Below are positions 14,801-27,478 of a DNA stretch of 64,000 nt, piece after piece (positions within the stretch are counted from its first letter, which is position 1; every line of letters begins with the position of its first letter). The stretch comes from Homalodisca vitripennis (lineage: Eukaryota > Arthropoda > Insecta > Hemiptera > Cicadellidae). Location: the NCBI RefSeq assembly GCF_021130785.1, contig NW_025777614.1, forward strand, positions 1 through 64,000, read 5' to 3'. A program made the translations under genes and the position numbers. The notes beneath the pieces are model-generated. The model searched no databases. It was not told the DNA's origin and saw nothing but the letters and a program-made list of their open reading frames with translations.

Positions 14801-17800
14801 TTTCTTCCACCTTTTCATGTTTTCTTAATTGTAATTGTGGGGCGCCGGGGCTTTTATCATCTTCAATTCTTCGCGGGAATCTTTGAAACATTTTTAACCC
14901 CTCTAAACCATTTTTTTACTCATAGTAAAACTCACCATAGACCTTTTTTAACATTGTTTCACTTTTTTTTCATTTTTCACACAACATTTGATACAAATTC
15001 TGGATCGATTTCTTTTTTTAAAAAGAAATCACTGAAATTTTAAAAAAAATTATAACCTTGCAGCTGCCCCTGAAAAAAAAAGCAATAAATAAGCTGGAAA
15101 AAATTATAAATTTAGGGGCATGAATACCAACAAAATTCCCGTTTTCTTTGGCACATGTCTAAAGTATATACACATAATTTGCTAACATTTCTCTATTTAA
15201 TTTTTTTTTTACACTTCTTTTTTTTTAGCAAAAATTTATTTATTTAAAAAATTTTTATTACCAAAAAATTTTTAAAAACGACATTAAAAAATTTAGTGAG
15301 AAGGATTTTTTGAAGTTATAAATTTGAATCTGAAAATAAATAACACCGTTTCAAGTTTTCTACAACAGGCTTGAACTTGCAAACTGAAAGGGACAGCATT
15401 TAATATAATATAAAAACAATAAATAACCACAGGTTATAAGTTTTAGCCGTTTTAAAATTTTTTAACGTTATTGTAATTACTATGTTACTGTAACTTTTCA
15501 ACAAAAAATTTTAAAATGCCCCCCAAAAAGCCCCTTTTGGGGGAAAAGGTTTACTTTTAATTTTTCCCAAAAGGGGTTCCGAATTTCAATTTTCTATCTT
15601 TGTCAATTGAAATTGAGCAGGTTTATCCCAATTTAACTTTCAATTTTTAAAGACTGCCATTGTGTACTGGGGTTTGGGGGAGAAAACCTAGTTTTCCACT
15701 GTTGCCTTCTTTTTATCAAACCACCAAAGCGGTGTCACTTAATGGGCTTTAAAATTTTAAAAAATTTTTAACCATCCCTCCCCAAAATCCCATTTTGGGG
15801 AAATGGGCAAAGTTGTGACAGAGACTAAAAAATTTACTTCTATTCCCAAATGGGGTCCCAAGTTCCATCCCCCATCTTTTCCAAAAAAATCTAAAAAGTG
15901 TATCCATTTTTTTAAAATTAACTGTACAATAGCTGTTTGTGTAATTGACAATTATTTTTTCATAAGCAAGATGGTTAACTTTTTTCAAAAACAAGGCACA
16001 GCCCTTTTTAACACTTACTAAGTTCTGAAATGGGAAATATTGGACCATAAGAACGTTTTAAAAATAAAAAGGGTAATTTTGCATTTAAATTATTATCTTT
16101 CTTTGTGTCTGTAGTTTTTTTTTTCTTATAATTATTTTTGTTTTTTTGAGTTTTGGTTTATTTTTGAAAATGCCCAATTTTTGACGTATCTATCTTGCAA
16201 TTAACCCGAATTTTTAATTTTTTGAATAAAACTTACATGTCATGACATATTCCAATTTATTATATTGGGGGAGATTTAAACAGAAAGAAAGTCTACACAG
16301 TTAAAATATACATTACCGGTTTTTAAACTTTTTTTGGCCATCCTTTAACACTTTTATGGAATGATTTCCCACTGTAGTTTTGCAAATTTTTTTGCTCTTC
16401 TTGCATAGACCCCTCGTAAAGGGTTGATTTTGCGAAACAGAAAAAAAGTATTTACCAAAAATATAAAAAACAATTTCGTTGGGAAATATTCAGATTAAAA
16501 AGAACATACATTTTTAAACAGCTGGGATAATAATTTAGATTTTTTTGTAAAAATTTACAAAAAAAGTAAAGGGGCCAAATTGGATGACAAATGGCTTAGA
16601 AGTTTGGGCAAAAATACCATCACTGCAAAACTTTTGTGACTGGGGGCAAAGCCGGGGGAGGTCAATACCTGTTTTTTTCCCCTATTGCCTTTTCTCTGTA
16701 CCAATCACAAAAGGGGGGGGAGGGTGCTAATGTATCCCAATTTTAATTCACACCTGCACCTCTGATACCCAATCAATGTACACAATCCCTTTGATATAAA
16801 AAAAACCCAAACATCATGCCCTTGAATTTTGATTTGGTCTTTTTTGCTTTATTTTGCTTTGGAGAAAAAGGGGGTTTCCAATGAATCGTTGAACCAACTG
16901 TACACTTGTAACATTACAAAGTTTCACCCTTTCAGATTTTTCAAAACTGAAAAGAAATTTCATGTTCTCACACTAAATTTTTTCGGTTACTCAACACTCA
17001 ACTTACAACAGGTTCTTTTTCAGAGACAAAAGTTAAATGCTTTAACTAGCTCACGGCGGAAAAAGTATGGAACCCCAAAGAAACCAAGGGGGTGGAAGGG
17101 GGGTCAGGTGACAAGTCTACGATATTCATCTTTTTGCGCTCGTACTCCACTAAACTAATCTGGTTTTTTTCAGCCACACGTCATATATCTGAATAAGAAA
17201 AAAAGAAAAACTAATTGTGTGGTCCAAATACGATACAAACTACACTCAAAAACTTTAATATTCATTACAAGGGTTTTTAGTCTGTAAAGACTATACAGCA
17301 GAATTTAAGTAAGTCTCATCCACACTATAAGTTCAATCAATATGGTCTGCAGTAAGGACATAAACAGGAAAAAAATAATACTAGGAGAGGAAAGAAATAA
17401 AGGAAAATATCTGTATTGATAATATTGAGTTTTTTTTGGGTAATAGTAATTGTACATAACAAATGTGACTTTTTTAAATCAGTGAGGCACTGACATTTAA
17501 AATATGAATTAAAGTCAAATGGGCTTTTTTAACTGATATTTTATCAAATTTAAACACAAACCAAAAATATTTTAAATTTTAAGATTTTGTTTTTTTAGAT
17601 TAAGCAAATCCGCCATCTGTGAAGGCCACTTTCTTACCATGCCCCCTATATCCAAACTCTCCTGTACCCTTCCCCAATTCTTTGTCTCTACATAAAAAAA
17701 ATTACTGATGGTATACCCAAGTACCGGGAAAATATCATTTTTATCCCCCGGTATACACTGCACATTAAATCCCCTTTCCACACAGTTTTTACTTGCTTTC

Positions 17801-20490
17801 ACTATGGATCCTTTAAATTTCAAAACGTTTTCTAGATTTTCTCATAGGAAATAGAATATAGGGATAAAACCGAGCGATTTGAGATACTGGCAACCGGCCC
17901 CCTGTTGTCCAATTTTTTGGAGTCCCTCCTCAATGGACATATATAGACATATCAACACAACCTGGATTGTGTAACGGAAGAATAACAACTGGATCAGGGC
18001 TCATGTTATTCAAAAACAACTAAACTCCACAATATATTAAATTGAACTACACAGCAGAAAATCGAACACCAAAAAAAGGAGTAAACAACCCCAAAAAAGA
18101 GAAGTTGTTGCGTTGGTTTATACTGGAAATCAGCTTATAACAATGTGGGGGCTGACATACAAAGACAATTTGGGTTTTTTTGAATACATAAAACCCAAAA
18201 CCAATTAATATTTGTTATTAAAATAGTTCTCCAGTTTGTAATCACATTTGGGCCTGAGAAAACCTTTTCTTATCAGTTCACTCTGTGGATTCCCTTATTT
18301 TCTCTGATTACCAGGGTTTGGCTGGATTTTTCTTTTTATTTTATTATGAACTGTTTCAAATTTAAAGAGGATTTTTGGAAAGTAAAGAGAACTTAATTTT
18401 TAATTTGTCGAAGAACACAATAGGCTGGCTGTCTCAAATGCAAGTTTTAAAATAGTAAACAACCCCAAGTCGAATGAATCCTTGAATGAATCATAATTTT
18501 TGGAAAGTGCAACAAAAAATTGGAAATTATAAAGCATACAAATTTAATTGTCAAAATTTAACAAGATTTACAGATTAAAGTAGCAAACAAGTTTGGGGGG
18601 CATACGAAGGGAAAAGGGCATCGGAAGCACTTCCGAGACAAAAGACATCGACTCCCAAAAACCAGAACTGAAAAAATGGCCCCCTACAATCATTGACAAT
18701 TTTCTAAAGGAAGCAAGGGGCAGAGACGAAAGCAAAAAAGAAAGTTTTTGACCAACCAGATGTCACGGGGGTTTAGGGGAAGTAAACTACGTAAGTGAAA
18801 ATTTGACTTTTTATTTTAACTAAACTTGTTAAAGAGTGCAAAATCTAAAGCTAAATTTGAACTATCATTTTTTGGTTCAAAATGGTTTTAAATTTCCACA
18901 GCTGCAATTGTAATTCTTTAAAGAGAGCTCAACAACTGTTTTTTTTAGAAAAGTTTATACTTTATTTAATTATAAAAAATAACAATTTTAAAATGGGAAT
19001 TTCCTTTTTTTCATTTGAATGTACCCTTTAAAGAAATTTCTGGGAGAAAATTTGTACGTTTATCAATATTATTAGTACTTTTATTCATATTTTTTACAGA
19101 AATGAATCAAATGAATATTTAAAAAAGTTTCATCTAATGTTGTTATTTTTTAAAAAATTTTAAGATCGAAGGTAAGGGGGGTGGGAAGTATTTATGTTCG
19201 AAGGAGATAAAAATAGGTAAATTTAAAACTTTTGAAACGATTCTATTAGCAAAAAATTTTTTAATAAAATTTAAATTTTTTAATACTATAGTTTGTACAA
19301 GTTGGACATCGGTGACCTTTCAATTTAAATTGAAAAAAAATTAATTTTTCAATAATATAAATGAATATCAGAACATGAGGTCTCCAAAGGTTTTCATTTC
19401 CCTTTAGACAAATACCAAGAGGAAAAAGTGGCACAGTTTTTTGTATCTGACTCTTTTTCTAAGAGAAATAATATATAGGGGCTAGGTCGCTTAAAAGGGG
19501 GCCAAATATTTAAAACCCCACACCCTGTGTCTTAAACTTACAAATTACCTAAAACGGAAAAATTTTTTTTAAACACCAACTGTTTGGAAATAAAATACTT
19601 AATTGAAAAAAGTATAAAAACAAAATTTTGGGAAAGCTTCAATTGGACTTTTATTATAACATTTTTTTTTTTTATGTAATAAAAGTTTTTATTGTTTGGT
19701 TAAAAATTTTAATTTTATTTTCGAAAAAAGCTTGGCTTTGGAAAATAAAAGGACAAACTCCAAAAAAAAAAAACCCTTTGGTGACATGGGGTAAAAACCA
19801 AAATGAGCAAAAAACTCATAGGCTATTTGAAAGAGGTACGAAAAAAATCCTGGTGATTTCTTATTGGTTCAAGAGTATTTAAGAAAAAAAACATAAAATT
19901 TTTTAAAAAATGAATTACAAAAAGAGAAACTTGGAAATAAAAAAAAAGATATTTAAAAAAACCCGGGAAAAAATAAAATTGGGAAAATAAAAAAAAATAG
20001 TGGGCCCAAAGGATCAATATTATAAAAATTTTTCCCAATTTTTTCCCCTTTAAAAAAAAAAAACCGACACAAAAACCAACCAAAATAAAACATTTTTCCT
20101 AAGAAAAAATAAATAGAAAACTTTACAACCAAAATAAACACACAAAAAAAAAAAAACGCAAGTGGGAAAAAAAAAACCTTTAAAAAGAATGTTAAAAACC
20201 CTAACCTTTGCTAATTTTTTTCAAAAATAAAATGCTCCTTTAGGAAAAGGGAATTTCCCTTAAAAAGAAAACCAAGGTACTTTAAAAAAAGGGCCTCCCT
20301 TTTTTCCCCAAAACAAAACGCCCTTTTCGATACTTTTCATGGATAAAATAAGGAACATTAACAAACACTCACGAACCCCCTTAAAAAAATTAAAAAAGGA
20401 AACGCCTATGGTTTTAACCCCCAAAAAAACACTAAACCCCCCTTTAAGTTTTTCCAACCCCTTCAAACAAGAAAACTTTTAAAATTTTTA
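2510..20490. other. 18 kb of homopolymer-distorted, probably low-quality consensus
   Basis: The stretch is packed with runs of A, T, C and G (for example near 3100, 5820-5850, 15530, 16700, 19620-20440) at a density not seen elsewhere in the window. No long open frame survives and coding remnants are shredded. The left border falls inside a transposon arm that has a clean partner at 387-925, and the comparison shows run-lengthening substitutions and indels starting near 2508. I therefore read this as a poorly polished or low-coverage part of the assembly, not real composition. The right border is near 20490, after which sequence looks normal. One LINE RT (11640-12700) is recognisable. Short higher-complexity islands near 4490-4830 and 17570-17960 may be real exons or repeats, but nothing in them could be identified. 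Confidence 0.7.
11640..12700 (+). pseudogene. Shredded LINE reverse transcriptase fragment
   Basis: Fragments of a non-LTR retrotransposon RT are readable in several frames. YTDFSKAF (motif A, carrying the first catalytic Asp) is at ~11750, SYLKNRTS at ~11860, a GVPQ-S-LGPL block at ~11920-11960, and a LLFA block at ~12010 where the YADD-like motif would be, followed by a W-L-LN-KC region near 12090-12140. Order and spacing match jockey/CR1-type RTs, where the protein copies element RNA at the target site. The reading frame changes every few dozen bases and the GVPQG motif sits in an expanded G run, so much of the damage may be sequence error. The ends of the element cannot be located. Confidence 0.6.
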
Positions 20491-20639
20491 TTTTTTTAAA
20501 GCTTGGACGTTCTATAGTATGATCAGAATATATTCTCCTATTGAAAAAACTGGAATAAAGAATAAATTATCCTGGTGTTGGTTCAGAGGACTAATTAACT
20601 AAACAAATTAAAAGTGGTGCTGCAAAGTTTCTAATCTAT

Positions 20640-22000
20640 TCTTGGCTCCAAATTATGTAAGGAGTGCTATCCATACAGGGGTTGACGAATTCAACAAGCC
20701 TACCTTAGAAGAGAACAAAACAAAGATTCATAATGTCATACAGGCTATTAAGACCTCTAGAAAATCTAGAGATAAAATCCAAGTCACCTATTTCTTTCAT
20801 CTGCAGATTATAGTCAATAAACCCCAAAAGACATATCAACAGTCCGAAACAAATGATCAAGACTTTTACACTCAGGAATCTAGAATTATTGGATACCTAC
20901 GATTTTTAGGAGTAGGTAATCCACTGTAGGAATGTCTATCTTTGCTTGGATAATGATGAAAAGTAGTGGGAGATGCATTTGCTGGGATTTCACTAACAAC
21001 GTTGTTTCCTAATGCACCCAATCCTTCAATTGCAGACTAAGTTAATATTAGATTTCTTTGAGAAGTCTTCACTTCAGATGAAGACGATGACCACTTAAAG
21101 ATCTACAGATCACAGCCAAACTGTAAAGGCAATTGACATTGTTTCTACTAACTTATAAGAAATCACATTAACAAAGGGCGTGGAAATGACAGGGAGCCTT
21201 GTAAGGAACCCTAAGGTACTCCAGAAGACGGAGAAAAATTTAATGTGATGTTTGAGGATCCAATCGCTCAAATATAACTGATGAGACCCATGACAACAAG
21301 AGGTCAGCCCAAACCATAACTAACTTAGTTTTACGACAAGAGAACTTTATAGTCATACCTTATCAAAGGCCCTTATCCCATATTGGAAAATAAAACAGTG
21401 TCCACCTGCTTGTTCAGAAACTCGAAAGGCAGCCCAGAACACCACTTTTTGAAGAAGCAGGAGATTTGTGGGGTAGTAAGTAGATTTTATCATGGACAAA
21501 AACCAATGTTAGGAGTGATGAATCAACTTTAACAGAAAAGCCTGTGCCAACCACAAAACTTTCAAAAAACTTTACACAATAGCCTGGGAGGAATCAATGA
21601 TAGGGTGATCGATAGTTCCTAATTGTTACTAGAATAAACTGTTTTTGTGAAGAGGGAATGATGCCATAGCATTTTTCATAAGATTGTTGGGAAGTGTACC
21701 GCTTATCCAGTGAATTCGTAGAAGGTAGTGCTTGGAGAGGGAACTACAATGGAGCACTCTGCTAAAGCTCAGTAAAAAGAGTGGAGACATTATAAGGGGC
21801 TGACTATTCCAGGATATATAGACCCTATCTAGTGCCTGGGTTGTATAATTAAACAATGGTGCTCAAATGCAACACCAGCATTAGATTTCCAATGTGTCCA
21901 AAAATTGACAAAATCATGTTTATCACCAGGTAGATGGTTTTTTCGATTGGAATGACCATTGTTGTTACAAAAATCTATGTAAATTGCATTTTGCTGATAA
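20640..22000 (-). pseudogene. Degraded LINE reverse transcriptase
   Basis: Reading the minus strand from 21850 down, RT blocks appear in the expected order across shifting frames. FPLHKN followed by NYRSP (family: IP-HK...NYRPI) is at ~21670-21600. A TNLLLLQ-VVF block and QVDTV lie at ~21460-21400. A F-DKV block, where motif A should be, is at ~21370, then a Y-LG segment. SSGVP-GSL (the GVPQGS block, with a stop in place of Gln) is at ~21225-21205, and DL-IFK is at ~21110. The order defines a non-LTR RT of the jockey/R4/CR1 type. Unlike the element at 11640, the sequence here is not homopolymer-distorted, so the stops and shifts look like true decay. Neither 5' nor 3' end could be placed. Confidence 0.6.
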
Positions 22001-22880
22001 AAGATTAAGAAATAAAATGGGAAACACAAACATATAATCAAATTAAAATCAATCTGTGTTAGATATAGATATAAATTAGTGTTATTTTCGTTTTTTTTAG
22101 TTAATGGCTATTAGTATTTATATACGCTTTGTTCAATAAATGGCACTAGCTTATGCAGATTTTTTTAGAGGCATAATCCCGAGGTTTTTGCAGCCCCCAG
22201 GGCCTAAAACCATATATTTTAAAATTGTACTACAGTATGATTATAGCGTCCAACACATTGAATGATCGGATCAACTCAAATCAGGCGTCTAGAACAATTT
22301 AAATTACTGTCAGACAAAATCTTTTTTACCCTATTAAATAAACTGCAGAGTACTAAGCTGCTCGAAACTTAAAGAAAAGTTGTAATTATTTTCTATAATG
22401 TTAAGTGGCATATCATTTATTTGACATACAAAAGTAAAAGTTTCACTAAAATACAAAATCTTAAAAGTCAATAAAAAAGATTCAGTCACGATATTATTGT
22501 TCAGAAATGTAAACGAAACCCAAAGTTAAAATCATGTAAATATGGATACTTGAGTAATGGCTGCTAGAGGCAGGAAAGAAAATGGGGGGCCCCCCCCCCG
22601 TTCTCTGTCCAATAACATATATTGTGAGATATTACCGCTCCAGTAACCTGGTAACTGTTGTAACATTGTTAATATACCAAAAATTATCTCTATAATAAAT
22701 GTAACAAACTGAGTAAACTAATCAAATTATAAATGGGTTAATTGGAAATTTTATCGCTATAACAACACAATTTATTGGGGTACATACTACGAAAAGGCCT
22801 TATCTAGTATTTGATTATCAGGCTAACACCATTCGTAACGTATTATAAATATATAAAAAGAAGTTGAAGATAACCTTTAC
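22001..22880. other. Intergenic AT-rich DNA, nothing recognised
   Basis: No coding frame or transposon end was found. A G6C10-type tract lies at about 22585-22600. Confidence 0.4.
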
Positions 22881-22887
22881 AAGCGCT

Positions 22888-23202
22888 CCATGTATCTGAG
22901 TCTGTGCTTGGAATTTGGGTACTCATCCCGAGGGGGATCTATATTCTTTTTTCGGCCAGAAGTGCCAGAGGTAGTAAACCTAGGCTCCACACAGAAGCCC
23001 CACACTGATAGGCTAGGGGTTCATATCTGATTGGTATTTTCCTGACACCTCAAATCATGTCCCATGATCATCAACAACTTCTATGCCATCAGATCAAATT
23101 GTACCACTCCTTTCAGCAAGCACACACTTGCATATATCTGGACCAAATAATAAATAGAAACATCACCTCGAGATAGTACCCAAATTCTAAGCTCAGATCA
23201 TG
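22888..23202. repeat. MITE-like inverted repeat, ~315 bp
   Basis: A left arm at about 22888-22937 and a right arm at about 23166-23202 are imperfect reverse complements, sharing GAATTTGGGTACT and ATCTGAG and both ending in a CCGAGG/TCGAGG block. Arms are about 40 bp with a few indels. Target-site duplication was not found, so the outer limits are uncertain and the class is unknown. The motif CCTCGAGATAGTACC of the right arm recurs at about 49573. Confidence 0.45.
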
Positions 23203-24189
23203 TGAGCAATCTGTGCAGAAATATTAATGTTTGACTTTTGTAACTAGCTTAACATATGTTACGATAACTTGAAACCTACTATAATAACACTATATCACAA
23301 TAATAACATTCCACAGAGTAATATTTCCATTCCGAGAGCCTCACATTACATTGAAAATGACCCTTGGCAGTTATTAGTTACCAATTAAAACCTTAAAACC
23401 AGAAAATTTGTTATGAGAACAACCAAATTTATTACAGGCCCAACTTTTTACTGAAATAAAAAGTACCCTGGGTAATAAGTAACCACTGAAATGACCTGTT
23501 ACTGTGAAAAACTAATCCTGCCCATCCTGTAACGTTGCGTATTGTACATGCACGTAAAAATGGTTCATCGTGCATGTTTTATCTGTGTCAGGACATGTTT
23601 ATGGCTTATTCTTTAAAAATAGTATAAAGTTAAGTAAGTAAAGTAAGTAAATGTTATACTGCATTTGTTTTGTTACAACGTCTATAAATAATACATAGCC
23701 AAGTATTTTTGTTTTTATTCTCACCATAACATATACTACTTTTTAATACTGGGTACATTTGAAGATACCCTTACTAACTTAATTATTTGCCTACAAGTAG
23801 GTTATACCAAGGATTCTGTTTATCCATAAATATGTTGATTTGATGATACTATACTAACGTATCATTCAAGTGTTAGACATTTAATAGGGCTATACAGTAG
23901 GGGGGCCCTAGCCTTAAAAGTTTACTAAGCCCGTATTCTATCTTCGTTAAAAACCACAAAATACAAGGGGAGACCTTAATTATAAGCGCACCTACCCTCG
24001 TTATTTCATTGCTGTTATCAGAACAATTATTATAATATTATTAATCAACTACGATATGTAAAATTATATATACAAAAGAGTTACAATAAATTACAGTAAC
24101 AAAAAGAATCTCGTACATTACAATTTTAAAAACATAAATTTAACAATAACACAACAAACAAACCAACTACCGGTATAGGCTAGCCTTAC

Positions 24190-24682
24190 CAACTATAGGT
24201 TTCTTTGATATCTAAGTCTAGACTGATATCCCTCTTGGATGCCTGCTGGAACCAGATCGCAGGAATATGTTTTCAACCTGCCACCACTCAAACAATTACA
24301 GCTATCACGGTCCTATTGCTCGACGTCATAGGCGTGGAAACAGCATTCCTTTCCGATGGTGATATGTTTTATGACAGCATCGCACACCTTAAAAGAGAGA
24401 CTGCAACAGTAATGAGTGATAGAGTTTTTTTCCCCTTAATAATTCAGTTGGAGATGATGTTTGTGATTTTTCACTATTGTAACATTATTTCACAAATCTT
24501 AATACTTAATTTATTATTCCACTGGCATAATCACTACTTTCTGTAATTTAATTAGTTGTTATTTATTTTGTTGATGTTATATTTAAGTTGAGCAATGAAA
24601 ATGGTTGTGAAATTATTATATATTGGCGGATGCCGTTGAAATAATAATAAATAATAATAATAATAAATAAATAAATAAATGA
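24190..24682 (+). mobile_element. LINE 3' end with AAT-rich tail
   Basis: An open stretch at 24205-24546 runs into a 3' segment ending GGCGGATGCCGTTGAAATAA at about 24625-24645, followed by an (AAT)n and (AAAT)n microsatellite to 24682. This ending resembles the 3' ends of several insect LINEs. The open frame has no motif I can assign, so the coding part is unproven; it may be the C-terminal tail of an ORF2 or non-coding. Confidence 0.35.
24641..24682. repeat. (AAT)n/(AAAT)n microsatellite
   Basis: Uninterrupted AAT then AAAT units follow the LINE-like 3' segment and probably represent its tail. Confidence 0.8.
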
Positions 24683-25007
24683 GTAACTGCTTTTGTAAAA
24701 TGGAGGAAATAATTCTCCCCGATGGGTAGTAGGAGCCAAATCCACACGTTGAAGATCACTTAAAACAAATCTCGGCCACTAGTAAGAAATATCTCGCATA
24801 ATTTTTCTTCATATTCATTCGCCAGTTTCAAAGTCTCATATATTTAATTGTTACTTCTTGCTGTTTATCGCTTACATAAAAATTACTGTAACTAATAAGT
24901 TGAATCATATGCTAGTTAAATAAATTGTAATATTGAATTATTCCTTCAGATAAAAACAATCAAACCATTCAATAAAAACAACCGAATAACGAGTGTAGGG
25001 GCCCTTA

Positions 25008-25975
25008 TTAAAGTCGTCTACCCAATACAAGTAGACCTAAATTACATTCAATTGTAATAGACCTAAAAAAATTAGTAAAGTAATTTTCATCTTAATTAAC
25101 AGTATATTATGAAATAATTAACTAACCCTATAACTAGTCTATTTCCAAATACAACTGCTTTGCCTACAGGAATAGTTTTAAACCAGTAAAAAAACGGTTG
25201 CAGAAGACTTGATTTTCTCAATTTGATATTTTTTAACTTACCACCATTATTAGTATAGAAACTTACTTATGAAGGGGTATTTCTGAATATATACACCACA
25301 ATATTAATTTATACAGTCATTGGTAGGAGTATATCATCTTCTTCAATAACCACTGCTAAATGTCTGGGTACTTTTGGGTAGCACTTAAATTCTTCTTTCA
25401 AAAAACTCGCTGATACACCTTTTATAATATTTGATGTCTAGGTCCTCTATATAAGTTTTTTAATTTGTTTTTAAAGCGTATGGATGATAATAAGCTAATA
25501 AATTGAAAAACACTAAAAGTTATATGTAAAATTAAACAGCAAAACAGACCCCACTCTTGTGAAGAACTCCCCTTTACACATGAAAGAACCATATTATACG
25601 GGTTAACTAAGGATATTAAATTAATTAACTATACACAAAATTCTCATCCACTATCGACTGGAGTATATATACATTTTTAAAAACAAAAAATATTACGTTT
25701 AAATTCACTTTCCAGAGTATTGGAAAAACTGTTGGTCAAACTAAAAACAAAATCGTTTTTTCACGACCACTGTTTGATAAGCACGTGAAGATAGGAGAGA
25801 AATATCATAAGTTTATGACTGTCTCAAAGCATTATTTGTTGATAATGATTTTAATTTGAGGGCAAACTCCAATACAAATACCGACGCCAAGAGCGCCCCA
25901 TTCTCTACAAACTCATTTACTGACTAAGTAACCAACCTGCCGAATGCCGACAACAAACGGAAAACGAACGAATTG
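25008..25975. other. Intergenic AT-rich DNA, nothing recognised
   Basis: No gene, RNA or element end was identified between the possible TIR element and the hAT-like element. Confidence 0.4.
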
Positions 25976-25983
25976 AAATAAAC

Positions 25984-27478
25984 TAGTGGTGGGAATAACT
26001 GGGATGAAAATAACTGGGTTAGTTCGGTTATTTTATTTTAACCGATTAGTCGGTTATTTTTGCTGCATCCAGTTAAATTAGTCTATAGAAAACTAATTTT
26101 TCCTACCGACTAATTTTTCTATAAGTTAACTGATTGTGCAGACTTAGTCTGTTACTTGAATTAGTCGGTGGATTCTGATCGGTTATTTTAAATTAGTCTT
26201 TAGATAGTTTTTCTACCGACTAATTTTTCTATTAAGTTAACTGGTTGTGAAGACTTTAGTCTATATTTGGCATTTAATCGTTGATTCTGATCGGTTATTT
26301 TAAATTAGTCTTTAGATTAGTTTTTCTAACGACATATTTTTCTATAAGGTTAACTGGTTGTGAGACTTAGTCTATATTTGAATTAATCGTTGATTCTGAT
26401 CGGTTATTTTAAAATTAGTCTTTAGATTAGTGTTTTCTAACCGACTAATTTTTCTATAAGTTAACTGATTGTGCAGACTTAGTCTGTACTGTGAATTAAG
26501 TCGTTGATTCTGATCGGTTATTTTAAATTAGTCTTTAGATAAGTTTTTCTACCGACTAATTTTTCTATAAGTTAACTGGTTTGTGAACACGTTAGTCTAT
26601 ATTTGTCGAATTAATCGTTGAATTCTGATCGGTTGTTTTTAAATTAGTCATTTTAGATAAGTTTTTCTACCGACTAATTTGTTCTATAAGTTTAAACTGG
26701 TTGTGAAGACTTTAGTTATATTTTGAATTAATCGTTGATTCTGATCGGTTATTTTTTTAAAATTAGTCTTTAGATTAGTTTTTTCTACCGAATGATTTCT
26801 GTAAGTTAACTGGTTGTGCAGACAGTCTATACTTGAATTGCTCGGTTTATTATAATAAGTTATTTTTATTACTGAAATATCGTTCTTTAGCGATTAACTT
26901 TCGTGATTCGTAATTAAAATAAATTTATAATTTTGCAATTTGAACGGTAATTATCTTGTAGTGTTATAAATAAATGATATATGGATATATAACATTTTAA
27001 AATGTTATGGACTATAACGTATGCACAGAAAAAAAGTAATAATTACAATTACAAGAATTTCGTTTTTTCCAATTACGGGTTCTGCCAGTTGCGGGTTTGC
27101 TTGGGATTTTTTTGATTGAATATTAAGGTCCGAACTCAAGACACCGGGGTTTTTCGTACAATTTCTTCCGGAGCCAGTCACACGTCTATATGAAGGGACT
27201 GTGTCTGGTGGGGGGACACGACGGGGCCCCGACCGAATATCTTTACCAGAGGCTCGCCAAAGCTAAGTACGGCCGTGAGTAAATTGGCCGCGCCGCGCCG
27301 CGTACCTGTCTCAACAGAATGGTTCATTCCCCCACCACACCCCCATCCCTAAAAATGTGGATTGAATTTTAAAAAAGGGTAATCGGTATATTCATTCGAT
27401 CTAAAATAAAACCGATTAACGACAAAAATAACTGACTGGTTAGTCGGTTATAAAATCCATTCGGTTATCCCATCACTA
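25984..27478. mobile_element. Non-autonomous hAT-like element, 1495 bp, 8-bp target duplication
   Basis: The left end TAGTGGTGGGAATAAC and the right end (inverted: TAGTGATGGGATAACCG) form imperfect terminal inverted repeats, and TAACCGA/AGTCGGTTA motifs continue inward at both sides. Flanks are aaataaac (25976-25983) and gaataaac (27479-27486), an 8-bp duplication with one change, as expected for hAT transposition. There is no transposase. Instead the left half is a tandem array (26060-26850) and the right half has a GC-rich block near 27130-27350, unlike the AT-rich surroundings and possibly captured DNA. hAT is inferred from duplication length and terminal style. Confidence 0.65.
26060..26850. 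repeat. Tandem array, ~113-bp unit, about 7 copies
   Basis: The anchor GATTCTGATCGGTTATTTTA recurs at 26171, 26283, 26392, 26506, ~26621 and 26737, giving periods of 109 to 116 bp. Each unit also holds CCGACTAATTTTTCTATAAG and TTAACTGGTTGTG. Units differ by small indels. The CCGACTAA/TTAGTCGG motif also occurs near the element's two ends, so the array probably arose by expansion of the subterminal region. Confidence 0.85.

Larger units (their letters stand above)
23980..25007. mobile_element. Possible TIR element, ~1.0 kb
   Basis: TAAGCGCACCTACCCTCG at about 23983 and the reverse complement of 24983-25007 (TAAGGGCCCCTACACTCG) match at about 20 of 23 positions and point inward. Both are flanked by TTA or TTAA, which would suit either a 3-bp (PIF/Harbinger-like) or a 4-bp TTAA target. 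No transposase frame was found; the interior holds a LINE tail. The class is not settled. Confidence 0.35.

Noticed and set aside
17572..17823. 83-codon minus-strand frame (FNVQCIPGDKNDIFPVLG region)
   Set aside because: It reads smoothly for this region and could be a true exon, but matches no family I know and lies within distorted sequence.
20642..20929. 95-codon plus-strand frame
   Set aside because: It is antisense to the decayed minus-strand LINE RT and is best explained as a shadow of it.
24205..24546. 113-codon plus-strand frame as a host gene
   Set aside because: It leads straight into a LINE-like 3' end and AAT tail, has no domain, and probably belongs to the element if it is coding at all.
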